Program-made: the position numbers and the translations under genes
The notes under the pieces: model-generated
Told to the model about the DNA's origin: nothing
Seen by the model: only the letters and a program-made list of their open reading frames with translations
Databases searched by the model: none
NCBI RefSeq assembly: GCF_003013395.1
Contig: NZ_PXZM01000029.1
Location: forward strand, 1 to 64,000
Length of the DNA: 64,000 nucleotides
DNA from: Brevibacillus fortis
Lineage (GTDB): Bacteria; Bacillota; Bacilli; Brevibacillales; Brevibacillaceae
Direction: 5' to 3'
In this document: one piece after another, positions 9,618 through 17,964 of the stretch
Numbering within the stretch: position 1 is the stretch's first letter
How the letters are laid out: each line of letters opens with the position of its first letter

Positions 9618-9764
9618 CTAGCACTCTCCTCCGCCAACTTCGCCTATCTGTGCTTTCCCAATGTCAATCATAGCCAATGCTACTAACAAAGACTGTCGAA
9701 TGCTGGATGCATATCCCTTCTTCTTTTGTCGATCACCAATTAGGTTTTCGTCAAAGGCAAACAA
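9618..9764 (-). CDS. Small ORF leading the alpha-glucan operon (unknown)
   Basis: A 48-residue frame starting at TTG 9764, with AAGGAG 8 nt upstream (complement 9773-9778). An in-frame ATG at 9782 would give 54 residues but has no SD. It begins (TTG as Met) MFAFDENLIGDRQKKKG and ends GEVGGGEC, with the TAG three nt before the DUF4912 ATG. No family is recognised. Support comes from the good SD, the precise coupling to the next gene, and a protein-like composition with a helical middle (IRQSLLVALAMIDIG). It could be a leader peptide or a small partner protein. Confidence 0.5.
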   Translation of the reverse strand: MFAFDENLIGDRQKKKGYASSIRQSLLVALAMIDIGKAQIGEVGGGEC

Positions 9765-9817
9765 AAGTCGCTCTCCTTCCATTCTTACAAAGCCACTTCT
9801 CTAGACATTCTTTTCTT

Positions 9818-9846
9818 TTTGACAAATAGGAAGAAAGATCTATATT
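9818..9846 (+). promoter_or_regulatory. Probable sigma-A promoter of the collagenase gene with overlapping Spo0A box
   Basis: TTGACA at 9819-9824 and TATATT at 9841-9846 are separated by 16 bp. TTTGACAAA at 9818-9826 is the exact reverse complement of a Spo0A box (TTTGTCRAA) and covers the -35. About 100 nt separate the -10 from the ATG. Confidence 0.55.
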
Positions 9847-9950
9847 CCAACATCTTTTGTTTTATTTGTAAGGATTTTCTTGTTGGATACCGATACTATA
9901 AAATATTCAATTCCACTTCCAAAAAGAATGAAAAAGGAGCCAACGAAATA

Positions 9951-12872
9951 ATGAATCGATCATGGATTAGCGTGGTAACAGCAGGATCAATAGCAATCTC
10001 AGCGGTAGCGACAGGCTTGCCACTAGCAGCTCAAGCCAAAAGTACGCCGCCAAGCCCATCCCAAGAGAGCAATGATTCGCAGATAGGGCATACACCCGTT
10101 CAGGAAAACATGTCGAAAAAAGAGTTACGCCAAGCAGCGAAACAGGAGAAGTACAGCATCTCGCATCTGAATACATTGGATCATTCAGAGCTGGTTGAAT
10201 TGTTGAAGGAAATCAGTTGGACACAAATCCCTGAATTGTTTACGTATAACGATGACACGCAGGAATTTTATGAAGATCGAGATCGGGTTCAGGCGATCAT
10301 CGATGCATTGGCAGAGAGTGGCAAGAGCTTCACCAAGGATGACGAGCAAGGCATACATACATTTGTAGAGGTATTGCGTTCGGGGTATTACTTGGGGTAC
10401 TACAATGACGGCTTAAAGTATTTGATGGAGCCAAAGTATAAGCAAAAGATTATTCCAGCTCTTCAAGCAATTACTGCCAATCAAAATTTCGGCTTAGGTA
10501 CAAAGACTCAGAATGAAATTATTAGTTCTACAGGTAAATTGATTAGCAACACGACTGTTGATTCTGAGACAATTGGCCTTCTGTCAAAAATAATGGATGA
10601 TTTTAACAATGATAGGGATAAATGGTCAGATGATCGTGAGGCAAGCGATGCCTTTTACAGCGTCCTTCAAGGTGTTGGCTATGTTCTACTTTGGGGAATA
10701 GATGATTCAGAAAAAGACGAACTGAAAGGGAGTATCGACGCATTCCTTGACCCCATTTTTGACATGGCAGAAAATGGTGACACTTCTGCCGATCGAGTAT
10801 GGTTGACGAACAATGCCCTGTATTACACAGGGAAATTAGGAAACTACTACAGTGATCCCAATAAAGCCAATGATATATTGACGAAAGCGATGAAAACTTA
10901 TAAAAAGTGGAGCGAGCCATACTTCACTGCCGCGCAACAAATCGAGGAAGCATATGGCGAGGACGCCAACGGGAAGAAAATCGACCTCGATGAAATGAAG
11001 AAAGAAGGTAAAAAGCATTACCTTCCGCAGCAATTTACTTTTGATGACGGAGCGGTTGTGTTCAAAACGGGAGATAAACTGACAGAAGAACAGGTTGAGC
11101 GGTTGTACTGGGCATCCAAAGAAGTGAAAGCACAATTTCATCGTGTCATCGGCAATGACAAGGAGCTAGAGAGAGGTAATCCTGATGATGTACTGACCAT
11201 CGTCATCTACAATACGCCTGATGAATATAAAATGAATCGCTTCTTGTACGGATACGATACCGACAATGGTGGTATCTACATTGAGGGTACTGGTACTTTC
11301 TTTACCTATGATCGGACAAAAGAACAAAGCATTTACAGTCTGGAAGAGCTGTTCCGTCATGAATTCGTACACTATTTGCAAGGAAGATATGAAGTGCCGG
11401 GCATGTGGGGACAGGGAGAGATTTATGAGAACAGCCGCTTGCCTTGGTATGAGGAAGGCGGAGCTGAGTTTTACGCGGGTGCTACCCGAACAGAAGGAAT
11501 CAAGCCTCGCCAATCAATTGTAGGCAACCTTCGAAATACAGCGACTTATCTCGATTACACCGCGGCCGATATGATGCGTGCCAAATACGGAACCATGGCA
11601 TTCTACGACTACTCATTCGCGCTACAGTACCATATGTTCAAGAATGATTTTGCTCGTTTGGATGAAATCAATGATACGATCCGTTCCAATGATGTATCTG
11701 CTTATGATGACTTGATCGAAAAATTCAGCCGTGATCGAGCTCTTGAACGTGGCTATCAAGATACCTTAGAAGAATTGATCGACCAGTATGAAGAGTTGGA
11801 TGTTCCTCTTGTTTCAGATGATTACTTACAGACTGTGGACGTCACGAGCAAAGAAGAGATTTATCGTCAAATCGCACAGGTTGCCTCGCTGACGGATGTG
11901 AAAACAGATGAAAAAGACTCTGGGGATTTCCGAAGCTTCACATTGCGTGGGGTCTATACAGGTGGAGCTTCCCAAGGGGAATATCAGGATTGGCAAGAAA
12001 TGAACCGCCTCACAGATGGATTCCTCAAGGAGCTATCGGGTCTTTCTTGGAATGGCTATGACACAGTAACGAGCTACTTCACCAATTATCGTACGACAAA
12101 GGATGGACGTTTTGCCTATGATGTCGTGTTCCACGGGAAGATGGCTCATGAAGATGGACCTGAGACAGAGAATCCAACGCCTACCCCTGACGAAACGTCT
12201 ATTTCATTGGGTAAGCAGATTACAGGTACCGTCAATCTTCAAAAACCGAGTCAGGAGTTCCGTCTCGATGTGAAATCAGCCCAACAACTTCAAGTAGAGA
12301 TGGAAACGAAACGAGGAGATGGGGTCGCTTGGCTTGTTTTCCACGAGTCCGATAGAGAGAACTACATTGCCTATCCGAACAAGCGTGAAGGCAACAAGCT
12401 GATCGGATCATTTGATGCGAAACCAGGGACATACTATGTGACTGCTTATACGTATGGTACAGGGCAAGAAGACCAACCGTTTACATTATTGGTGACGGGT
12501 GAAGGTAGCCCGTCAGAGCAAATCTATCAAGAAATGGAGAGCAATGATTCTATCCAGCAAGCAAATGGTCCATTGCCGATTGGCACGACTGTATCCGGCG
12601 ACATGAAAGCAAACGACTGGCAAGATATTTTTGCCTTACAAGTAGAGAAACCAGAAGAAATACGTATTTCACTGAACCCCGAGCAGGGACAAGGTTTGAC
12701 TTGGATGCTATTCCATGAAGGAAATCCGGATCAGCCTGTAGCATACCCACAAGAGATAGAGGGAAATCTGCAAAGTGCCCATTATCAAGTAAAGCCAGGC
12801 CGTTACTACTTGTATGTGTATAAATACCAAAATGAAGACGTTGTTTACACGGTAGAGACCAAGAAGCGCTAA
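9951..12872 (+). CDS. Secreted M9 family collagenase (gluzincin metalloprotease)
   Basis: 973 residues from ATG 9951, which has AAAGGAG 11 nt upstream. A signal peptide (basic MNRSW start, hydrophobic core, AQA-K cleavage near residue 29) directs export. The middle is the collagenase activator plus peptidase region. Zinc site HEFVH is at 470-474, and the third ligand is Glu502 in WYEEGGAEF, exactly 32 residues after the first His as in Clostridium ColG (His523/Glu555). The C-terminus holds two PPC-type pre-peptidase beta-sandwich domains (about 770-870 and 875-970), after a Pro/Thr linker, and they probably bind collagen or solvent-exposed substrate. It is a single-gene transcript flanked by a divergent operon and a terminator. 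Substrate range beyond collagen-like protein is not predictable. Confidence 0.9.
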   Translation: MNRSWISVVTAGSIAISAVATGLPLAAQAKSTPPSPSQESNDSQIGHTPVQENMSKKELRQAAKQEKYSISHLNTLDHSELVELLKEISWTQIPELFTYNDDTQEFYEDRDRVQAIIDALAESGKSFTKDDEQGIHTFVEVLRSGYYLGYYNDGLKYLMEPKYKQKIIPALQAITANQNFGLGTKTQNEIISSTGKLISNTTVDSETIGLLSKIMDDFNNDRDKWSDDREASDAFYSVLQGVGYVLLWGIDDSEKDELKGSIDAFLDPIFDMAENGDTSADRVWLTNNALYYTGKLGNYYSDPNKANDILTKAMKTYKKWSEPYFTAAQQIEEAYGEDANGKKIDLDEMKKEGKKHYLPQQFTFDDGAVVFKTGDKLTEEQVERLYWASKEVKAQFHRVIGNDKELERGNPDDVLTIVIYNTPDEYKMNRFLYGYDTDNGGIYIEGTGTFFTYDRTKEQSIYSLEELFRHEFVHYLQGRYEVPGMWGQGEIYENSRLPWYEEGGAEFYAGATRTEGIKPRQSIVGNLRNTATYLDYTAADMMRAKYGTMAFYDYSFALQYHMFKNDFARLDEINDTIRSNDVSAYDDLIEKFSRDRALERGYQDTLEELIDQYEELDVPLVSDDYLQTVDVTSKEEIYRQIAQVASLTDVKTDEKDSGDFRSFTLRGVYTGGASQGEYQDWQEMNRLTDGFLKELSGLSWNGYDTVTSYFTNYRTTKDGRFAYDVVFHGKMAHEDGPETENPTPTPDETSISLGKQITGTVNLQKPSQEFRLDVKSAQQLQVEMETKRGDGVAWLVFHESDRENYIAYPNKREGNKLIGSFDAKPGTYYVTAYTYGTGQEDQPFTLLVTGEGSPSEQIYQEMESNDSIQQANGPLPIGTTVSGDMKANDWQDIFALQVEKPEEIRISLNPEQGQGLTWMLFHEGNPDQPVAYPQEIEGNLQSAHYQVKPGRYYLYVYKYQNEDVVYTVETKKR

Positions 12873-12886
12873 TCCGCAGAACAAAA

Positions 12887-12924
12887 ACACCCCCAAACGA
12901 GTTACAAGAATCGTTTGGGGGTGT
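12887..12924. terminator. Bidirectional terminator
   Basis: Perfect 14-bp inverted repeat, 12887-12900 with 12911-12924 (ACACCCCCAAACGA), 10-nt loop, A-rich on the left and T-rich on the right. It separates the convergent collagenase gene and DUF4247 gene and can serve both. Confidence 0.85.
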
Positions 12925-12954
12925 TCGTTCTTTATATGATAGTTTTACTGACCG

Positions 12955-13746
12955 TTATCGGCGCTTAGTAATTCGCCCAGAGCCCCCTACCTTCGTTCGT
13001 GGGGGCGATTTACTTTTCGGTGGGGAAAAGCTCGAGCGTTTTGATGAGACAGAACCACTCGACTTCGAAGATTCACTGCTGGAAGAACGAATAATTTTGC
13101 CCGAACTACCGCTAGAAGACGACTCTCCTTGCTTCTTGAAAAGACTGCCGTCTGAACCTACCTTACCATCCGCGTTCTTGCTATTACTCCGCTTGAAAAT
13201 ACTTCCCGTACCCTCTTTGGTGATCGGCGGCGCTACTTTTTTGTCCTCAGTTGTAGGCACGCGATACGTCCCGGAAGGCTTGTATATGTCCTTGCTGGAG
13301 TAGCCACGATAGCTGCCCTTTGTACTTTTCTTAAGCCCGTCGAACAAATCGTCCAGTACACTCGCTACAATGTATCCTTGCAAAAACGAAGAATCGTAGT
13401 TTTGTCGGATGTACTCTTTGCTGTCGACCTCGATCAACGTATCCGTCGGCTTGGCAGCGTCTTGCTGCAAATGGTATACCTCGTCCGGATAAATGAGGAA
13501 CATATGCTGTGGATCTTCTTTGGAGATTTCATCTGGCGTATTCTGCTCCGCCAACTCCAAGGCTACTTCCGGTACGGTCTTGTCTTGCGCACGATAGATG
13601 CGTGACGACTGTCCATTGTCCTTGGTAGAGACGGATTCAAGCGGATAGGTCTCGCCAACCGCAGGGGTGCCACAACCCGCTAGCGTAAGGAGGAACAACG
13701 CCGGAATCAGCAGGAGCTTGATTGATTTCATCCATGGATTTGGCAT
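12955..13746 (-). CDS. DUF4247 family lipoprotein
   Basis: 263 residues. A lipoprotein signal peptide ends in LAGC with Cys25 as the lipidation site, so it should be anchored on the outer face of the membrane. Residues 30-165 are the DUF4247 domain. The last 90 residues are low-complexity, rich in Ser, Lys, Gly and Arg, a likely flexible and strongly basic tail that could contact wall polymers. SD GAGGAGGG precedes the ATG. It is the last gene of the PspA operon. Its function is unknown, and its co-occurrence with PspA, DUF350 and DUF4178 suggests an envelope-protection role. Confidence 0.8.
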   Translation of the reverse strand: MPNPWMKSIKLLLIPALFLLTLAGCGTPAVGETYPLESVSTKDNGQSSRIYRAQDKTVPEVALELAEQNTPDEISKEDPQHMFLIYPDEVYHLQQDAAKPTDTLIEVDSKEYIRQNYDSSFLQGYIVASVLDDLFDGLKKSTKGSYRGYSSKDIYKPSGTYRVPTTEDKKVAPPITKEGTGSIFKRSNSKNADGKVGSDGSLFKKQGESSSSGSSGKIIRSSSSESSKSSGSVSSKRSSFSPPKSKSPPRTKVGGSGRITKRR

Positions 13747-13763
13747 GTACTTGTCCCTCCTCT

Positions 13764-14270
13764 CTATGTGCCGCGCAATACCTGCACATCCGCTGGCAGA
13801 ACGTTCTCTCCCTCATAGAGCATGAAACGGCCATCCTGCCACTCGATTCGCAACAACTGGCGCTGATCAGATTGGAATTGCCAGATGTACTGCTCCCCTG
13901 ATGTATGAAAAGGAGCTTTCCCCACAACCTGAACGGCGCCATTATATTGCTCCTCCAAATGGTAGGTCAAATCGTCCATTTCGATTGTGGTCGGTACTTC
14001 ATCTATTGAATCCAGTCGTCCATCAATCACGCTATACAGATGATAGACGATCTTCTCCCGTTCCTCGATATACAGGTAACGAATAGTCGTTCCATCCTGT
14101 AACGTAAGCATCGTGGCTTTGCGACTCGCATTCGTCGCCTTCCCTATTACTTGATAGGTAACGAGCGATACATCGACCACATCACCCGGTCCCACCGTCA
14201 AGATGCTCTTCTCCGGTGCAGGAGGCTCATGCTTGGCAAAAATGTTTTGGATTCGCTTCATCAAACTCAT
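13764..14270 (-). CDS. DUF4178 domain protein
   Basis: 168 residues, no signal or membrane segment. After a short basic N-terminal part, the rest is a beta-rich DUF4178 domain (VGPGDVVDVSLVTYQVIGKA, repeated strands, EWQDGRFMLYEGE). The ATG has GGAAGGGAG upstream. It lies 17 nt before DUF4247 and 25 nt after DUF350. The family is often found with PspA-like and DUF350 genes. The biochemical role is not known. Confidence 0.8.
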   Translation of the reverse strand: MSLMKRIQNIFAKHEPPAPEKSILTVGPGDVVDVSLVTYQVIGKATNASRKATMLTLQDGTTIRYLYIEEREKIVYHLYSVIDGRLDSIDEVPTTIEMDDLTYHLEEQYNGAVQVVGKAPFHTSGEQYIWQFQSDQRQLLRIEWQDGRFMLYEGENVLPADVQVLRGT

Positions 14271-14295
14271 GCTGTACTCCCTTCCCTATCACGTC

Positions 14296-14706
14296 TTACA
14301 GACATGCAGCCAAGATCAAGGCACCCACGAGATGGAATGAACCTGCCATCATGGCATGTGCCACTTTCCCTTCCTGCGTTCCTTTTTCCAAGTCCAGTCC
14401 GGCTACTTGCTTTAACAGCCATTCCACGATTCGCTCCAAAAGGAACAAGATGATAAAGGAGACCACAGACACGAGCAAAGCTGTCCACAATAAATTGGAG
14501 GTAATGATGGATTGCGATAAGATGTATCCTTGCGCAAACAGCTTCATGACAAAACGCGTCGTGACTGCCATGTTTCCGTTTTTGATTTCCATGATGTCTT
14601 TGTATTTCGTAAACAACGAATCAATCCACATCAAAACAAAAAGCAAAATGCCGCCGGCTCCTGTCCAAACCAGCATCCCCAGTATTTCTGTCCACGTCAA
14701 AGTCAA
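14296..14706 (-). CDS. DUF350 family membrane protein
   Basis: 136 residues with about four hydrophobic helices (residues 8-25, 45-60, 70-92, 118-136), typical of the YjfL/DUF350 family. The frame opens with TTG at 14706, close to GGAG. A second TTG at 14700 has GGAG nine nt upstream and is at least as good a start. The gene follows the PspA terminator and precedes DUF4178, so it is read either by read-through or from an unseen promoter. It is probably part of a membrane-stress complex with PspA. Confidence 0.75.
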   Translation of the reverse strand: MTLTWTEILGMLVWTGAGGILLFVLMWIDSLFTKYKDIMEIKNGNMAVTTRFVMKLFAQGYILSQSIITSNLLWTALLVSVVSFIILFLLERIVEWLLKQVAGLDLEKGTQEGKVAHAMMAGSFHLVGALILAACL

Positions 14707-14731
14707 TCACTCCACATCGATGAGGTGTAAA

Positions 14732-14757
14732 AAAAGGGAAACCGCCTAAAGCGGTTT
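14732..14757 (-). terminator. Leaky terminator after pspA
   Basis: Stem 14751-14757 / 14739-14745 (AAACCGC arms) followed on the minus strand by CCC and a T-run at about 14730-14735. It overlaps the pspA stop codon and lies inside the operon, so it probably lets only part of the transcripts reach the DUF350, DUF4178 and DUF4247 genes. Confidence 0.7.
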
Positions 14758-15421
14758 ACCCCTCGTATTTTTTCATCAGCGCAGCCAGTTCGTCGTCGAC
14801 GGCTTGATTCTTGTTCAGCTTCGCAATTTCTTCGTCTAAGGAGCTCTGTTTTTTGTAAATCTCGCCGCTGGCTTCTGCTTCTGCTTCCATTTGCAGTGCT
14901 TTTTCTTCCATCCGTTTCAAGCCAGACATAGCCGAGTTCGAGTCGAAGCTACCCATCGCCTGATTGATCGTCTTTTGTGCTTTGGCTGCATTGACGCGGG
15001 CCACTAATGTTTCGCGCTTGTTTTTCAGCTCGGTGATCTGTTTTTTCATTTCAGCCAGCTTCTCTCGCAATCCATCGGCTGCCAGCTTGTTTTTCTCGTA
15101 GCTGTCCTTGTATTCGTTCATTTTTTGCTCGGCGGCTTTCTTTTCTTCCAGAGCTCGACGAGCCAGATCAATGTTCTGAGCTTGTGCTGCGATGTGTGCT
15201 TGCTCATCACGCTTTTTCACCAAGGCTTCCTGCTCTTCATACAGTACTTTGAATTTCTTTTCCAAGGCAATTTGGGCGGCAACCGCCTTCTCTGCTTCAT
15301 TCAAGTCTTCCTGCATATCACGCAAATACTGGTCTGTCATTTTGATTGGATCTTCAGCTTTCTCAATCAAAGCGTACAAATTGGACATGGTCAAATCACG
15401 AAGTCTTTTAAAAATGGACAT
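14756..15421 (-). CDS. PspA/IM30 (Vipp1) family membrane-stress protein
   Basis: 221 residues, almost entirely coiled coil, beginning with the amphipathic helix MSIFKRLRDLTMSNLYALI that binds stressed membrane. PspA-type proteins form large rings or rods on the cytoplasmic face of the membrane and limit proton leakage. SD GAAGGAGGA precedes the ATG. A sigma-W-type promoter lies about 70 nt upstream. It is the first gene of an operon with DUF350, DUF4178 and DUF4247 genes, resembling the ydjFGHI operon of B. subtilis. Confidence 0.9.
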   Translation of the reverse strand: MSIFKRLRDLTMSNLYALIEKAEDPIKMTDQYLRDMQEDLNEAEKAVAAQIALEKKFKVLYEEQEALVKKRDEQAHIAAQAQNIDLARRALEEKKAAEQKMNEYKDSYEKNKLAADGLREKLAEMKKQITELKNKRETLVARVNAAKAQKTINQAMGSFDSNSAMSGLKRMEEKALQMEAEAEASGEIYKKQSSLDEEIAKLNKNQAVDDELAALMKKYEG

Positions 15422-15489
15422 CGATTATTCCTCCTTCAGTACGTACCAGGTAGTTCGGCCTATATTGCCGCCCCCGTCATACCTGTATT

Positions 15490-15515
15490 TACGATCATTA
15501 CGCAAGTAAGTTTCA
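15490..15515 (-). promoter_or_regulatory. Sigma-W (ECF) type promoter of pspA
   Basis: On the minus strand TGAAAC (complement 15510-15515), 16 nt, then CGTA (complement 15490-15493). This is the exact sigma-W pattern TGAAAC-N16-CGTA. It predicts induction by envelope stress such as alkaline shock or membrane-active antibiotics. Confidence 0.75.
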
Positions 15516-15566
15516 ACAATTTATTATTTTATTGGTTCAACTTTGCTTTTCGTAGTGCACGTAACA

Positions 15567-17822
15567 TTACTGCTCGAAAGTAAGTTCGCCCGATTCAACG
15601 CTTTTCAATAGAAGTTTTGCCTGAAATTGTGTCCCATCCTGACGTTCAAGCTTCATTTTACCCGTTTTGCCTTTTTCAATGAGTGCTTTAATCTGTGTAT
15701 CCGTCAGCATACGTCCATAATTCTCTTTCCATATGACGAATTTACAGCCCGCGTTATAATTCGAACAACCGTAACCTTTGCGTCCCATGAAAATGGAGCC
15801 TCCGCAACCCGGTCGTGGACATTTGGTGATGATACTCGATGTTGAACTAGCGGTTTTTGCTACCGTTCGAGTTGAAGTCTTTGTTGTGGCATTCCTGCCA
15901 CCTGATCTGCCTGTACTTCGCTCGCCAGCTCGTCCTCTTGTTTTCGAAGATCCTTTCTGAGTGGTACTCTCACTCTCAAACAAGGTCTTCTCAGCACGAG
16001 ATTGTACGCGAACCTTTTCTACGATCATCGTAGCGAATTTCTTCACATTCTCCATAAACTGCATGTCAGAGGCGGACCCTCGGGAGATCTCATTCAAGCG
16101 GCGCTCCCAATGTCCCGTCATTTCAGGAGAGGTTAATAGTTCGACACCTGCTCCCCTAATCAATTCGATAGCGGAACGGCCTTTTAGCGTAAGTTGAATT
16201 TTTTTCCCCTGCATTTCAACGTAACCGACTTTTTTCAGTCGTTCGATCGTAGCGGCACGAGTTGCTGGAGTTCCCAGGCCAGATTCTTTCATCGCATCAC
16301 GCAGTTCCTCATCCTCGATTTGCTTGCCTGCGCTTTCCATGGCCTTTAGAAGCGTTCCTTCCGTAAAATGCTTGGGCGGCTGTGTTTCTTTCTCCTTTGC
16401 TATAGCATCCGAGCATACTACGCTGGCATCAGGTAGAATGATGAAAGGCTCGTTAACCTCAATCTCTTCTTTATCCTCTTCTTTAGCCGCACCTTTCACA
16501 TTCTTGGGCTTATCCTTCTGCTGATCGGCATAAATAATCTTCCAACCGAGACTTTTCCGTTCTTTCACCGACGTTTTGAACATTTCTTTTTCCACTTCGG
16601 TTATGACCATATGCATCTTATATTCAGCTGGTGGATAGAACTGTGACAAAAAGCGGCGAACGATCAAATCGTATAGCTTTTGCTCATCTGGCGTAAGCCC
16701 GGAAGCCTTGCGATTTGTCGGCAGGATAGCATGGTGATCATCTACTTTTGCTGGATTACATATAAACTTGTTGCCTTTATGAACCAAACTACGGTTCGCA
16801 CCCTTTACCAAGTCGTCATATCCAGTGCCTTGCAAAGCAGACAAGGTATTGTGCATTTCGGGAATATTTTGCTCTGTCACATAGTTGGAATTCGTCCTTG
16901 GATAAGAAATCACCTTATGCTTTTCATAGAGTGCCTGTGCTAAGTCCAAGGTTTTCTTGGCGGAAAAACCGTACTTGCCATTGGCCTCACGTTGCAGCAA
17001 TGTCAGGTCGTACAACTTGAATGGATACTCCTTGGTATCCTTTACTTCGTAGGATGCTATCCGCCCTTGCTTTCCTTTCACTTTACGAGCCAACATTTCT
17101 GCTTTTGATGGATCGGTTAAGCGATCACCTTGCCAAATCCCCTTGTACGTCCTCTCACCCTGCGAAAAATGCCCTTCCACTTGAAAAAACGTAACCGAGG
17201 AGAAAGCCTCAATTTGTTTCTGTCGATCATAAATGAGAGCAAGGACAGGTGTCTGTACTCGTCCGACAGAAAGAAGCACGTTATGTTTGGTCGTAAATGC
17301 ACGTGAGCCATTCATCCCGATTAGCCAATCTGCTTCACTACGAGCCTTCGCTGCCCTCGTTAAGTTTTCATAGGCTGCGGCATCCTTCATCTCCGCAAAT
17401 CCTTTCCTGATCGTTTCAGGGGTCAAATCCGAGATCCAAAGTCTTTTAACAGGGTGACTCAATTTTAGATGTCGCTGAATGAGCGAAAAGATATGTTGAC
17501 CTTCCCGCCCGGCATCGCATGCATTAATCAGCAGATTGCTTCGTTTGGCCAACTGCCCGATCATTTTTAGCTGATCAATTGTTTTCCGATTGGGCACTAG
17601 CTTAAATGGATCGGGAATGATAGGAAGATCATTTATGTTCCACTTTTTATATTTTTGGTCGTACGCATCAGGCTCCGCTAGTTCAATTAAGTGCCCAATT
17701 GCCCACGTAATGATGTATTTTTCACCTTCTAAATAGGTGCGGTGATTTTTAGCTTTAGGATCTATTGCGGCGGCAATATTTCGTCCCATGTCAGGTTTCT
17801 CCGCAATAATTAATATCTTCAA
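15567..17822 (-). CDS. topB: DNA topoisomerase III
   Basis: 751 residues, type IA topoisomerase that relaxes or decatenates DNA through a 5' phosphotyrosine. The N-terminal TOPRIM domain has AEKPDMGR and DAGREG. The active-site Tyr307 lies in VISYPRTNS. The C-terminus has a basic Ser/Arg/Thr-rich linker (about 615-670) and a zinc-ribbon type domain with four cysteines (CPRPGCGG, CSNYNAGC). The start is TTG at 17822 with AAGGAG 10 nt upstream. It appears to be a single gene, separated from DUF2515 by that gene's terminator. Confidence 0.95.
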   Translation of the reverse strand: MKILIIAEKPDMGRNIAAAIDPKAKNHRTYLEGEKYIITWAIGHLIELAEPDAYDQKYKKWNINDLPIIPDPFKLVPNRKTIDQLKMIGQLAKRSNLLINACDAGREGQHIFSLIQRHLKLSHPVKRLWISDLTPETIRKGFAEMKDAAAYENLTRAAKARSEADWLIGMNGSRAFTTKHNVLLSVGRVQTPVLALIYDRQKQIEAFSSVTFFQVEGHFSQGERTYKGIWQGDRLTDPSKAEMLARKVKGKQGRIASYEVKDTKEYPFKLYDLTLLQREANGKYGFSAKKTLDLAQALYEKHKVISYPRTNSNYVTEQNIPEMHNTLSALQGTGYDDLVKGANRSLVHKGNKFICNPAKVDDHHAILPTNRKASGLTPDEQKLYDLIVRRFLSQFYPPAEYKMHMVITEVEKEMFKTSVKERKSLGWKIIYADQQKDKPKNVKGAAKEEDKEEIEVNEPFIILPDASVVCSDAIAKEKETQPPKHFTEGTLLKAMESAGKQIEDEELRDAMKESGLGTPATRAATIERLKKVGYVEMQGKKIQLTLKGRSAIELIRGAGVELLTSPEMTGHWERRLNEISRGSASDMQFMENVKKFATMIVEKVRVQSRAEKTLFESESTTQKGSSKTRGRAGERSTGRSGGRNATTKTSTRTVAKTASSTSSIITKCPRPGCGGSIFMGRKGYGCSNYNAGCKFVIWKENYGRMLTDTQIKALIEKGKTGKMKLERQDGTQFQAKLLLKSVESGELTFEQ

Positions 17823-17903
17823 ATGATAATCGCTCCTTATAAAAACTCTCTAAGCAAAGGTACCTATCATCTTCTGCCATGATCATTTTCATCAAATAAA
17901 TAA

Positions 17904-17941
17904 AGACCGCCAACCTGTCGAGGATCGGTCTAACGTTCTGT
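17904..17941 (-). terminator. Terminator after the DUF2515 gene
   Basis: AGACCG/CGGTCT arms (17936-17941 with 17904-17909 on the minus strand) with additional partial pairing inside, followed by TTTATTTATTT. It lies 23 nt after the stop at 17965. Confidence 0.7.
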
Positions 17942-17964
17942 ACTCCTCTCTATTTTACTACAAG

